Below the pieces are notes generated by a model, which saw nothing but the letters and a program-made list of their open reading frames with translations, had not been told where the DNA came from and did not search any database. A DNA stretch of 64,000 bases, taken from Pseudomonas fluvialis (GTDB taxonomy: Bacteria > Pseudomonadota > Gammaproteobacteria > Pseudomonadales > Pseudomonadaceae). Positions 52,533 to 62,600 of the stretch are shown here, one piece after another (the stretch's first letter is position 1; each line of letters begins with the position of its first letter). Position numbers and translations under genes: made by a program. The stretch spans positions 124,001-188,000 of the forward strand of contig NZ_NMQV01000014.1 in the NCBI RefSeq assembly GCF_002234375.1. The letters are read 5' to 3'.

Positions 52533-52904
52533 ATGTTGCGTCATCTGCCCCCTGTCGCTGTGTTGTCAGTCGGTTTGCTGCTGGCGGGTCATACCCAGGC
52601 CGGCGAACGGGAAGCCTGGATCATCGGAACCGTGGCGGGCGTGGCACTTGGCTCGGTGCTCGCCGGGCAGCGCCATGAGGCACCGCGCCAGCAGGGTTAC
52701 GCGCCGCAGTCCGGCTACTACGGACGAGCGCATGGCCAGCCCCAGGGGTTTGCCCGCTGGGAGCAGCGGCGCGAGCAGCCGTCCCACTACCATCGTCCGC
52801 ACAAGCCGCGGCAGGCCTATCGGCAGGGTTACCAGCAGGGTTATCAGCAGGGCCTGCGTGATGCTGGCCGGCACAGCTATTACTACGCACCACCGCGTTG
52901 GTAG
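52533..52904 (+). CDS. Small secreted Tyr/Gln/Arg-rich hypothetical protein
   Basis: This 123-residue protein has a signal peptide (MLRHLPPVAVLSVGLLLAGHTQA). A short hydrophobic Gly/Val/Ala stretch follows (IIGTVAGVALGSVLA, possibly a glycine zipper). A low-complexity tail is rich in Tyr, Gln, Arg and His and includes QGYQQGYQQGLRDAG. GAGGAG lies upstream of ATG 52533. No function recognised; it is probably a periplasmic or envelope protein. Confidence 0.65.
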   Translation: MLRHLPPVAVLSVGLLLAGHTQAGEREAWIIGTVAGVALGSVLAGQRHEAPRQQGYAPQSGYYGRAHGQPQGFARWEQRREQPSHYHRPHKPRQAYRQGYQQGYQQGLRDAGRHSYYYAPPRW

Positions 52905-53041
52905 GCCTGTCAAGCGATAGCCACTATTGGCAAAAGTGATTTCAAGTCGTGCATGCGGCTCCCTAGCATCTGCCCCGTACTCACCGCCAGCGACCAGCCC
53001 GGCCCTGGCGGGATTCTGTTATCAGCACGAGGTTACGACAG

Positions 53042-53287
53042 ATGCACTATGCCTTTACCGTCCTGCTGGCCCTTGGCCTGCTCGGCACCGCTCACGCTTC
53101 GGATACGCCTATCGAGGATTACCACTACGGCCAGGCTCTGGACATTGCCCAGGTACTGCGTGTGGAAACCGACACCAGCAAGCACTGTGGTCCCGTGGAG
53201 GCGCGTATGACCTACCGCGACTCCAAGGGTGCCGAGCGCGTATTGCGCTACCGCACCCTGGCCGATGCCTGCAGCACGCAGAACTGA
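53042..53287 (+). CDS. DUF2790 small periplasmic protein
   Basis: This 81-residue protein has a signal peptide (MHYAFTVLLALGLLGTAHA). The DUF2790 pattern is clear: YGQALDIAQVLRVE, CGPVEARMTYRDSKG and a final LADACSTQ, with two Cys that may form a disulfide. The family is common in Pseudomonas and is often stress or copper responsive. No partner gene is adjacent. Confidence 0.85.
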   Translation: MHYAFTVLLALGLLGTAHASDTPIEDYHYGQALDIAQVLRVETDTSKHCGPVEARMTYRDSKGAERVLRYRTLADACSTQN

Positions 53288-53410
53288 TCGGACGCTTGTG
53301 GCACCGGCGCCAGGAGGCGTCGGATGCCGAACGGACTACTGGCGAGATACTGTGCCTGCCCGCGTGACTTGGCTAAGCTTCCCTGTACGGACAGCATGTG
53401 GGGGCAAGGT

Positions 53411-54526
53411 ATGTCGCAGCTTCACCAATGGCAGGAGCAGGGGCCGCTACAGCACAAGCTGCAACAGCTCCTGCACACCCTGCAACAGAAGTATCCCGAA
53501 GTGCAGCGCCTGGCTGTGGCGCTGTATGACCATGGCAGCGATTGGGTAAAAACCTTCGTCGCCGTAGAAAACGGCGCCAATGCCTTGCCCTTCTATCATG
53601 CGCGCCTGCATGACACGACCTGGCTGCAGACGGTGGCGGCGAGCCAGACGCCGCGGGTGATCAACGACTTCAGCGTGCTGGAAGACAGCCACAAACAGCA
53701 TGTTCAAGCCCTGCTGGAAGCCGGCTACCGGGCCAGTTACACCCTGCCGATGTGCGTGAACGGCTATTTCTTCGGCTTTGTGTTCTTCAATGCCCGGCAA
53801 GCCGGAACCTTTCAGGGGGCGCTGCTCAGCGAGCTGGATGTGCTTGGCCACCTGGCCAGCCTGATGGTCTACAACGAACGCTCCAGCGTGCGTACGCTGC
53901 TCGCCACACTCAAGTCGGCGATGAACCTGACCCACGCGCGTGACCCGGAAACCGGCAACCACCTGGAGCGCATGTCGCGCTATGCGCGGCTGATCGCCCA
54001 GGGTATCGCCCCGGCCAAGGGGCTGGATGACAGCTTTGTCGAGCACATCTACCTGTTCGCGCCGCTGCATGACCTGGGCAAGATCACCGTCCCCGACCGC
54101 GTACTGCTCAAGCCCGGCCGCTTGGACGACGAAGAACAGCGCATCATGCGTGAGCATGCCCGCGCCGGCCTGCAGCTGATCGACCAGTTGCTGGACAACT
54201 TCGGCCTGGCCAGCGTCAGCCAGGTGCCGATGTTGCGCAATATCGTCATGCACCACCATGAGCTCTATGACGGCACGGGCTATCCCTGTGGCCTGGTAGG
54301 CGAGGGGATTCCCCTGGAGGCGCGGATCGTCACGGTGGCTGATGTGTTCGATGCGTTGACCAGCGAGCGCCCCTACAAGCAGGCCTGGAGCAATACCGAG
54401 GCGTTTGCCTGGATGGCCGCGCGTGCCGGGCAGATGTTCGACCCGGCCTGCCTGCAGGCATTGCAGGCGCGCGCCGAGGAAGTGGCGCATATCCAGCAGT
54501 GTTTCCGTGAGAACGTGTTCGGCTGA
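53411..54526 (+). CDS. GAF-HD-GYP domain protein, predicted cyclic-di-GMP phosphodiesterase
   Basis: This 371-residue cytoplasmic protein has a GAF-like N-terminal sensory region (about 20-165) and an HD-GYP domain (from about 185). The catalytic residues are intact: HDLGKITVPD, HHELYDGTGYPCGL and IVTVADVFDALTSERPYK. The GYP triplet supports c-di-GMP hydrolysis. No receiver domain is present, so control is probably through the GAF region. ATG 53411 has GGGGGCAAGG just upstream. An in-frame start at 53324 would add 29 residues without family character. Confidence 0.88.
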   Translation: MSQLHQWQEQGPLQHKLQQLLHTLQQKYPEVQRLAVALYDHGSDWVKTFVAVENGANALPFYHARLHDTTWLQTVAASQTPRVINDFSVLEDSHKQHVQALLEAGYRASYTLPMCVNGYFFGFVFFNARQAGTFQGALLSELDVLGHLASLMVYNERSSVRTLLATLKSAMNLTHARDPETGNHLERMSRYARLIAQGIAPAKGLDDSFVEHIYLFAPLHDLGKITVPDRVLLKPGRLDDEEQRIMREHARAGLQLIDQLLDNFGLASVSQVPMLRNIVMHHHELYDGTGYPCGLVGEGIPLEARIVTVADVFDALTSERPYKQAWSNTEAFAWMAARAGQMFDPACLQALQARAEEVAHIQQCFRENVFG

Positions 54527-54598
54527 AGGCGCGCCTGTGGGGTGAATAGCGCTGTACTTCTCAGCATTACGATACCTACGAAAATTCGCACGGCATGA

Positions 54599-54625
54599 GA
54601 AAGGGCCAGTCCTGCGACCAGCCCT
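54599..54625 (-). terminator. Candidate terminator for the mmsA-type gene
   Basis: On the minus strand, GGGCTGGTC and GACTGGCCC form an imperfect hairpin followed by TTTCTC, just beyond the dehydrogenase stop. Confidence 0.5.
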
Positions 54626-54634
54626 GTGTGCCGC

Positions 54635-56131
54635 TTAACCGTTACTCGGGAAAGCGAACTGCGCCGCTTCGTGGCTGGCGCGCTGCGGCCAGCGCTGGGT
54701 GATGGTCTTGCGCTTGGTGTAGAAGCGCACGCCGTCCGGGCCGTAGGCATGCAGGTCGCCAAACAGCGAGCGCTTCCAGCCGCCGAAGCTGTGGTAGCTC
54801 ACCGGCACCGGCAGCGGCACGTTGACGCCGACCATGCCCACCTCGATCTCGTCGCAGAACAGCCGGGCGGCTTCGCCGTCGCGGGTGAACAGGCAGGTGC
54901 CATTGCCGTACTCGTGGTCGTTGATCAGTTGCATGGCCTGCTCAAGGCTGGCGGCGCGCACCACGCAGAGCACCGGGCCGAAGATTTCCTCCTGGTAGAT
55001 GCTCATCTGCGGGGTCACCTGGTCGAACAGCGTACCGCCGACGAAGTAGCCGTCCTCGCAGCCCGGCACCACCAGTTGCCGGCCGTCGACCACCAGCTTG
55101 GCGCCTTGTGCCACGCCGGCATCGATATAGCCCTTGACCTTGTCACGCGCCGCGGCGCTGACCAGCGGGCCCATGTCCAGGCCGCAAGCGGTGCCGGCGC
55201 CGATCTTCAGCGCCTGAATCTTCGGCACCAGGCGCTCGATCAGTGCGTCGGCGACCTGATCACCGACCGCTACCACCACCGAGATGGCCATGCAGCGTTC
55301 GCCACAGGAGCCGTAGGCCGCACCCATCAGCGCATTCACGGCGTTGTCCAGGTCGGCATCCGGCAGCACCACGGCGTGGTTCTTCGCGCCACCGAGGGCC
55401 TGCACGCGCTTGCCGTGTTTGTTGGCTTCGCGGTAGATGTACTCGGCGATCGGCGTGGAGCCGACGAAGCTGATGGCCTTGACCTCGGGGGCTTCGATCA
55501 GGGCGTCCACGGCGGCCTTGTCGCCATTCACCACGTTGAGCACGCCCTTGGGCAGGCCGGCTTCATGCAGCAGTTCGGCAATCAGCAGGGTCGAGCTGGG
55601 ATCGCGCTCGGACGGCTTGAGGATGAAGCAGTTGCCGCAGACGATGGCCAGCGGGTACATCCACAGCGGCACCATGGCCGGGAAGTTGAACGGGGTGATG
55701 CCGGCGACTACACCGAGCGGCTGGAAGTCGCTCCAGCTGTCGATGGCCGGGCCAACGTTGCGGTTGTATTCGCCCTTCAGCAGCTCCGGTGCGCCACAGG
55801 CGTACTCGACGTTCTCGATGCCGCGCTGCAGTTCGCCCAGCGCATCTTCCAGGGTCTTGCCGTGCTCTTCGCTGATCAGCGCGGCGATCTTGTCCTTGTT
55901 GGCCTCCAGCAACTGCTTGAAGCGGAACATCACCTGCGCGCGTTTGGCCGGCGGTGTATTGCGCCAGGCGGGAAAAGCCGCCTGGGCGGCCTCGATGGCC
56001 TGTTGGACGGTGCTCGCGTCGGCCAGTTCGACCTGACGGATGGCGGCGCCCAGCGCCGGGTTGTAGACCGCAGTCGTGCGGCCGCTGCGGAAGACGATTT
56101 CGCCGTTGATCAGGTGGGCGATGGTGCTCAT
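54635..56131 (-). CDS. mmsA: CoA-acylating methylmalonate/malonate semialdehyde dehydrogenase
   Basis: This 498-residue aldehyde dehydrogenase has the NAD site region GVVAGITPFNFPAMVPLWM and SFVGSTPIAEYIY. The catalytic Cys lies in YGSCGERCMAISVVV. The CoA-dependent MmsA group uses methylmalonate or malonate semialdehyde and yields propionyl- or acetyl-CoA. Beside the omega-transaminase it most likely performs the second step of beta-alanine breakdown (the BauC role). ATG 56131 gives MSTIAHLINGEIV, the conserved start; the longer in-frame extension is not supported. Confidence 0.92.
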   Translation of the reverse strand: MSTIAHLINGEIVFRSGRTTAVYNPALGAAIRQVELADASTVQQAIEAAQAAFPAWRNTPPAKRAQVMFRFKQLLEANKDKIAALISEEHGKTLEDALGELQRGIENVEYACGAPELLKGEYNRNVGPAIDSWSDFQPLGVVAGITPFNFPAMVPLWMYPLAIVCGNCFILKPSERDPSSTLLIAELLHEAGLPKGVLNVVNGDKAAVDALIEAPEVKAISFVGSTPIAEYIYREANKHGKRVQALGGAKNHAVVLPDADLDNAVNALMGAAYGSCGERCMAISVVVAVGDQVADALIERLVPKIQALKIGAGTACGLDMGPLVSAAARDKVKGYIDAGVAQGAKLVVDGRQLVVPGCEDGYFVGGTLFDQVTPQMSIYQEEIFGPVLCVVRAASLEQAMQLINDHEYGNGTCLFTRDGEAARLFCDEIEVGMVGVNVPLPVPVSYHSFGGWKRSLFGDLHAYGPDGVRFYTKRKTITQRWPQRASHEAAQFAFPSNG

Positions 56132-56162
56132 GGCATGGCTCTCGTAGGGGGTATGCGGAACA

Positions 56163-56187
56163 CCCCTCGCCCGTGGCGGGCGAGGGG
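56163..56187 (-). repeat. Hairpin between bauA- and mmsA-type genes
   Basis: An 11-base perfect inverted repeat, cccctcgcccg / cgggcgagggg, with a 3-base loop lies in the 65-base intercistronic gap. It may stabilise the upstream message segment or reduce expression of the downstream gene. Confidence 0.6.
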
Positions 56188-56196
56188 CAGGGCGTA

Positions 56197-57543
56197 TCAG
56201 TCGAGGCTGTTCAGGACATCGCCGACGGCATTGAACAGGCTGTCCAGTTGCTCCGGACGGGTGTTGAAGGTCGGGCCGAACTGCAGGCAATCGCCGCCAA
56301 AGCGCACGTAGAAGCCGGCTTGCCACAGCTTGAGGCCGGCTTCGTAGGGGCGGATCACGGCGTCGCCATCGCGTGGCGCCAGTTGCAGGGCGCCGGCCAG
56401 GCCGCAATTGCGGATGTCCAGCAGGTGTCGGCTGCCCTTGAGGCCATGCAGCTTGTCGGCGAACTGCGGGGCCAGTTCGGCGGCCTGCTGTACCAGCTGT
56501 TCCTGCTGCATCAGTTGCAGGGTGGCCAGGCCGGCGGCGCAGGCGACCGGGTGGGCGGAGTAGGTATAACCGTGGCTGAACTCGATCATGTGCGGCGCGG
56601 CCGGCTGCTGCATGAAGGTCTGGTAGATCTCCCGTGAGGCGATCACCGCGCCGAGCGGCACTGCGCCGTTGGTGATCTGCTTGGCGGTGTTCATGATGTC
56701 CGGGGTAACGCCGAAGTACTCCGCGCCGCTCCAGGTGCCCAGGCGGCCGAAGGCGGTGATCACTTCGTCGAAGATCAGCAGGATATTGTGCTGCGTGCAG
56801 ATCTCGCGCAGGCGCTGCAGGTAGCCCTTGGGCGGCACGATCACCCCGGCCGAACCGGACATCGGCTCGACGATCACCGCGGCGATGTTCGAGGCGTCGT
56901 GCAGTTCGATCAACTTGAGCAGCTCATTGGCCAGCTCCACGCCGCCGGTTTCGGCCATGCCGCGGGTGTACGCCAGATGCGGTTGCAGGGTGTGCGGCAG
57001 GTGGTCGGCGTCCATCATCTGGCCGAACATCTTGCGGTTGCCGCCGATGCCGCCGAGGCTGGTGCCGGCGATGTTCACGCCGTGGTAACCGCGGGCGCGG
57101 CCGATGAACTTGCTCTTGCTCGGCTGGCCTTTCAAGCGCCAGTAAGCTCGGGCCATCTTCACCGCCGTGTCGGCGCACTCGGAGCCGGAGCCGGTGAAGA
57201 ACACATGGTCGAGGTCGCCGGGCATCAGCGCGGCAATCTGTTCGGCCAGGCGAAACGACAGCGGGTGGCCGTACTGGAAGCCCGGCGAGTAGTCCAGGCT
57301 GCCCAGTTGCTGGGCCACCGCCTGCTGGATTTCGCTGCGGCAGTGGCCGGCGCCGCAGGTCCACAGGCCGGACAGGCTGTCGAACACCTGGCGACCCTGG
57401 TCATCGATCAGGGTGTTGCCGTGGGCGCCGACAATGATGCGCGGATCGCGCTGGAAGGCGCGGTTGGCGGTAAAGGGCATCCAGTGGGCGTCCAGCTTGA
57501 GCTGGCTGGCGACGACGGGGTCGGCGCGGTGCGGCAGGTTCAT
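56197..57543 (-). CDS. bauA: Beta-alanine--pyruvate (omega-amino acid) transaminase
   Basis: This class III PLP aminotransferase of 448 residues converts beta-alanine and pyruvate to malonate semialdehyde and alanine. The motifs are VFFTGSGSECADTAVKMARAY and YHGVNIAGTSLGG. VEPMSG and IFDEVITAFGR precede the PLP lysine in NTAKQITNGAVPLGA. The combination with an MmsA-type dehydrogenase and a divergent LysR gene matches the bau locus of P. aeruginosa (PA0130-PA0133 region). ATG 57543 gives MNLPHRAD. Confidence 0.9.
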   Translation of the reverse strand: MNLPHRADPVVASQLKLDAHWMPFTANRAFQRDPRIIVGAHGNTLIDDQGRQVFDSLSGLWTCGAGHCRSEIQQAVAQQLGSLDYSPGFQYGHPLSFRLAEQIAALMPGDLDHVFFTGSGSECADTAVKMARAYWRLKGQPSKSKFIGRARGYHGVNIAGTSLGGIGGNRKMFGQMMDADHLPHTLQPHLAYTRGMAETGGVELANELLKLIELHDASNIAAVIVEPMSGSAGVIVPPKGYLQRLREICTQHNILLIFDEVITAFGRLGTWSGAEYFGVTPDIMNTAKQITNGAVPLGAVIASREIYQTFMQQPAAPHMIEFSHGYTYSAHPVACAAGLATLQLMQQEQLVQQAAELAPQFADKLHGLKGSRHLLDIRNCGLAGALQLAPRDGDAVIRPYEAGLKLWQAGFYVRFGGDCLQFGPTFNTRPEQLDSLFNAVGDVLNSLD

Positions 57544-57646
57544 GGCAGGTCTCGCAGGCGGCGGGAAGGGTTGCCGGCAGCGTGCCATGGGCATAAAGTC
57601 AGTAAAACATGGCTTTTATGATGTTCAGTTAAGGTTCTGCTAAACA

Positions 57647-58567
57647 ATGCCTGCAGCACGCCCGCATACCCTGGCCCAGGTCAGCGATTTCGATGTACGC
57701 CTGCTCAAGCTGTTCCGCAGCGTGGTGGAGTGCGGTGGCTTCGCGGCGGCGGAAGGTGCGTTGGGCATTGGCCGCTCGGCGATCAGCCAGCAGATGGCCG
57801 ATCTTGAACAGCGCCTGGGCTTGCGTCTCTGCCAGCGCGGGCGCGCCGGCTTTGCGCTCACCGAGGAGGGCCGCGAGGTATACCAGGCCACTTTGCAACT
57901 GCTCGCGGCGCTGGAGAGTTTCCGCACCGAGGTCAACGGCCTGCATCAGCAGCTGCGTGGCGAACTGAACATTGGCCTGACCGACAATCTGGTGACGGTG
58001 CCGCACATGCGTATCACCCATGCGTTGGCGCGGCTTAAAGAGCTGGGCCCGCAAGTGCCGATCAACATCCGCATGACCACTCCGGGCGAGGTGGAGCAGG
58101 GCGTGCTTGATGGCAGCCTGCAAGTGGGCGTGGTGCCGCAGGTGGGCGCGTTGTCCGGGCTGGACTATCGCCCGTTGTATGACGAGCGTGCCTTGCTGTA
58201 CTGCGCGGTGGGCCACCCGCTGTTCCTTATCGAGGACGCCCAGCTGGAGGATGCGCGACTGGACAGCCAGGATGCCATCGCCCCGACCTTCCGCCTGCCT
58301 GCCGAAGTGCAGGGCCATTACCAGCGGCTGAACTGTACGGCCAGCGCCTCGGACCGCGAAGGCATGGCCTTCCTGATCCTCACCGGGCGTTATATCGGCT
58401 ACCTGCCGGACCACTACGCGGCGGCCTGGGTGCAGCAGGGTCGCCTGCGCGCACTGAAAGCCGAGACGCGCAGCTACGCCATCACCCTGGCCGCAGTGAC
58501 GCGCCGCGAGCGTCGCCCGCATCGCGTGCTGGAGGCGTTTTTACGGGCCCTGGAGGAAACGGCCTGA
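57647..58567 (+). CDS. LysR-family regulator, divergent from the transaminase gene (BauR-like)
   Basis: This 306-residue regulator has an N-terminal winged helix-turn-helix (VSDFDVRLLKLFRSVVECGG..AEGALGIGRSAISQQMADLEQRLG, residues about 8-65). A periplasmic-binding-like effector domain follows. The 103-base divergent spacer to bauA should hold shared promoters and the LysR site. Its position is that of BauR in P. aeruginosa, so regulation of beta-alanine catabolism is the likely role (inference from context). Confidence 0.88.
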   Translation: MPAARPHTLAQVSDFDVRLLKLFRSVVECGGFAAAEGALGIGRSAISQQMADLEQRLGLRLCQRGRAGFALTEEGREVYQATLQLLAALESFRTEVNGLHQQLRGELNIGLTDNLVTVPHMRITHALARLKELGPQVPINIRMTTPGEVEQGVLDGSLQVGVVPQVGALSGLDYRPLYDERALLYCAVGHPLFLIEDAQLEDARLDSQDAIAPTFRLPAEVQGHYQRLNCTASASDREGMAFLILTGRYIGYLPDHYAAAWVQQGRLRALKAETRSYAITLAAVTRRERRPHRVLEAFLRALEETA

Positions 58568-58576
58568 GCAAGCGCC

Positions 58577-58605
58577 TTGCCGCTGGCCGGCAGTTTTGCT
58601 ACAAA
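58577..58605 (+). promoter_or_regulatory. Promoter of tRNA-Thr
   Basis: TTGCCG (58577-58582) and TACAAA (58600-58605) with a 17-base spacer. The predicted start is a few bases before the mature tRNA at 58616. Confidence 0.6.
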
Positions 58606-58615
58606 GCAGCCCCTG

Positions 58616-58691
58616 GCCGGTGTAGCTCAGTCGGTAGAGCAGCTCATTCGTAATGAGAAGGTCGCAGGTTCGATTCCTGTCTCCGGCACCA
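58616..58691 (+). tRNA. tRNA-Thr (anticodon CGT)
   Basis: This 76-base tRNA has loop TTCGTAA, giving anticodon CGT (reads ACG). CCA is encoded. The acceptor stem GCCGGTG/CTCCGGC has one T6-T67 mismatch. The T arm GCAGGTTCGATTCCTGT is regular (one G-U). It is followed by a good terminator. Confidence 0.96.
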
Positions 58692-58698
58692 TGGACAC

Positions 58699-58728
58699 AA
58701 AAAAGCCCCGCAGTGATGCGGGCTTTTT
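58699..58728. terminator. Terminator between tRNA-Thr and the chemoreceptor gene
   Basis: aaaaagccccgca / tgcgggcttttt with loop gtga and one bulged C. It can serve both the tRNA and the convergent chemoreceptor gene. Confidence 0.85.
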
Positions 58729-58742
58729 CGTTGCTGGCCGGG

Positions 58743-60368
58743 TTACAGGCGGAAGCGGCTGACCATGCTGTTCAGCTCCACGGCCAGGCGTGACAGCTCC
58801 TGGCTGGAGGCGCTGGTCTGGTTGGCGCCGGCCGAGGTTTGCAGGGACAGGTCGCGGATATTCACCAGGTTGCGGTCCACTTCGCGGGCCACCGAGGCCT
58901 GCTCTTCGGAGGCGCTGGCGATCAGCAGGTTGCGCTCGTTGATCTCGGTGATCGAGCGGGCGATCAGGTCGAGTGCCTCGCCGGCGGCGCGGGCGACGTC
59001 GAGGGTGGTGCGGGCGCGTTCATTGCTATGGCGCATGGCATTCACGGCCTGGTCGGTACCTTGCTGGATACCGCCGATCATCTGCTCGATTTCCTGGGTG
59101 GACTGCTGGGTGCGTTGTGCCAGCAGGCGCACTTCGTCAGCCACCACGGCAAAGCCGCGGCCCTGCTCGCCGGCGCGTGCGGCTTCGATGGCGGCGTTGA
59201 GTGCCAGCAGGTTGGTCTGTTCGGCAATCGCACGGATCACGTCGAGCACCTTGCTGATGTCGCGCACCTTGTCGGCCAGTTGCTCCACCTGGCCGGCAGT
59301 CTGGGTGACGTCTTCGGCCAGGCTGTCGATGGAGTCGACGGTACGCAGCACCTGGTCGCGGCCCTGCTCGGCGGTCTTGCTCGAGGCTTGCGAGGCTTGC
59401 GAGGTGCTGACGGCGTTACGCGCGACTTCATCGACCGCTGCGGTCATTTCATTGACCGCGGTGGCTGCCTGCTCCAGTTCGTTGTTCTGCTGGTGCATGC
59501 CCCGCGTGGAGTCTTCGGTGACCGCGTGCAGCTCCTCGGAGGCCGAGGCCAGTTGGGTCGAGGAATCGGCAATCTGCTGGATGGTGCTGCGCAGGCTTTG
59601 CTGCATGTCCTGCAGGGCGCGCATCAGGCTGGTCAGTTCGTCGTTGCCTTCCAGCTGGATGCTTTGCGAGAGGTCGCCCTTGGCCACGACTTGCGCGACG
59701 CCGACGGCCTTGCGCAGCGGTTGCACGATACTGTTGGTGAGCAGTACGGCGAGCAGGATGGTCAGGGCGATGGCGGCGACGATGATCGCCACTACCAGGT
59801 TGAAGGCGCTCTGATAAATCGCCTCGCTTTGTTTTTGCGCCGCCGCCGCGTTGTCATTGTTGAACTGGGTCAGCTCATTCAGTGCGCGGAATAGATCATC
59901 AGCATGCTGGTTGAGCGGGCCGTTGGCTACGGCCAGTGCTTCATCATGACGCCCCTGCGGTACCAGTTCGACGATGCGCTGTTGCTCACTCATGTACGCG
60001 CGCTGGGCGTTCATCAGTCGTTGAAACATGGCGCGCTCGTTGTCGGCTTCCAGCAAGCTTTCATATTTGCGCTCGCTGTCGTGCAAATGACCTTTCAATT
60101 CATCCAGAGTGCGGATTGCTTGTTGTTGTTGGCTAGGATCGCGCTGGATCATCAATCGCAAGGTGAGCGCGCGAACCCTCAAAATATCCGTGCTGATGGT
60201 ATTGATAGATGCCAGGCTGGGCATCACGGTCTGGTTAATGTATTCCCCTTGGCTATGCAGCTTGCCCATCTGCATGAGAGAAAAACTGCCAACCAGCAGA
60301 ACCAGCAGGGCAAGCAGGGCAAAACCAACACCGGCACGCGTAGCCACGCGGACATCGCGAATGGACAT
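58743..60368 (-). CDS. Methyl-accepting chemotaxis protein
   Basis: This 541-residue receptor has two membrane segments (about 15-33 and 190-212). They flank a periplasmic four-helix-bundle ligand domain of the 4HB type with no recognised ligand. A HAMP domain (about 215-265) is followed by the signalling domain with the hairpin tip [33 protein letters not shown]. There is no C-terminal CheR/CheB pentapeptide. ATG 60368 with GAGGTGAAT upstream gives [13 protein letters not shown]. Confidence 0.93.
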   Translation of the reverse strand: MSIRDVRVATRAGVGFALLALLVLLVGSFSLMQMGKLHSQGEYINQTVMPSLASINTISTDILRVRALTLRLMIQRDPSQQQQAIRTLDELKGHLHDSERKYESLLEADNERAMFQRLMNAQRAYMSEQQRIVELVPQGRHDEALAVANGPLNQHADDLFRALNELTQFNNDNAAAAQKQSEAIYQSAFNLVVAIIVAAIALTILLAVLLTNSIVQPLRKAVGVAQVVAKGDLSQSIQLEGNDELTSLMRALQDMQQSLRSTIQQIADSSTQLASASEELHAVTEDSTRGMHQQNNELEQAATAVNEMTAAVDEVARNAVSTSQASQASSKTAEQGRDQVLRTVDSIDSLAEDVTQTAGQVEQLADKVRDISKVLDVIRAIAEQTNLLALNAAIEAARAGEQGRGFAVVADEVRLLAQRTQQSTQEIEQMIGGIQQGTDQAVNAMRHSNERARTTLDVARAAGEALDLIARSITEINERNLLIASASEEQASVAREVDRNLVNIRDLSLQTSAGANQTSASSQELSRLAVELNSMVSRFRL

Positions 60369-60582
60369 ATTCACCTCGGAGCAAGGAAAGGCAGTGTGAG
60401 TTTGTATCGTCGTTATCGGGTGGAACTTGAGTACGCACAAGTGGTTGCTTTAGGGGCACTGTATTGTTCGGAAAAATGCCTAAAGAACCTATACCCAGTA
60501 TAGGTGATGATGCGTTGCTTGATTGAGCGGAATGCTCGGCTTGGCCGCGTTGCACGGCCAAGCCGACTAGGCAGGCAGGGGG

Positions 60583-62166
<1,584 letters not shown>

Positions 62167-62214
62167 GCTGGGAAACCTGTCGACGCAGTCGTCGTATTGT
62201 CAAAAAAGGCGGCG

Positions 62215-62220
62215 ATTATA
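62215..62220 (-). promoter_or_regulatory. Candidate -10 box of prfC
   Basis: On the minus strand TATAAT is a perfect -10 hexamer about 49 bases before the prfC ATG. No good -35 hexamer lies at the proper distance, so it may need an activator or an extended -10. Confidence 0.45.
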
Positions 62221-62451
62221 GCGGCAAATGGCGGCACGCCGCGCAGTCGATGCAAGCCGCGTGGAGTCTGGCTTGTAAAGCATTCCAGAGCGTTTTGTTT
62301 GGAATCTGGAACAGTCAACCAGCAGGGCGACAACAGGCTGCAAATTAGCGGCATTTTTTGATTGATCTCACCGGGGCATGGTCTTAAAGTCCGCGCCGAA
62401 CGTCCATGCTGGAAACGATCCATCCGGCTCAAGTACTGACGACGAGACAGC

Positions 62452-62496
62452 AAGGTCAACCTGCAGGTGGGACTGCCCCCAGGTTGGCCTTTTTGC
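62452..62496 (+). terminator. Terminator-like hairpin in the speC leader
   Basis: aaggtcaacctg (62452-62463) pairs with caggttggcctt (62480-62491), including one G-U, around a 16-base loop, followed by TTTTGC. It lies 105 bases upstream of the speC ATG on the same strand. It is either an attenuator of speC or the end of an upstream small RNA. Confidence 0.65.
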
Positions 62497-62600
62497 TTTC
62501 GGCGACATGCCTTGGGAAGTAGGCGAACCAAAGTGGGGAAACGGATTAGGCGTTCAGTGTCACCCCTATACACCTTTTGTTTGTCTACCTGGAGCCTTCC

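Larger units (their letters stand above)
62167..62600. other. 434-base divergent region between prfC and speC
   Basis: This region holds the prfC promoter (TATAAT near 62215) and a long speC leader with a terminator-like hairpin at 62452-62496. Small frames exist but none is convincing as a gene. The leader sequence from about 62360 on has several internal self-complementary stretches, consistent with a structured RNA. Confidence 0.6.

Noticed and set aside
54626..56311. 561-codon plus-strand frame
   Set aside because: Mirror image of the mmsA-type gene; composition only.
58616..58691. tRNA-Thr as an integration target
   Set aside because: No integrase, partial tRNA copy or foreign DNA lies next to it; the flanking genes are core.
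62340..62500. Naming the speC leader as a known Pseudomonas small RNA
   Set aside because: The structure supports an RNA element, but I cannot match it to a specific known family from sequence alone.
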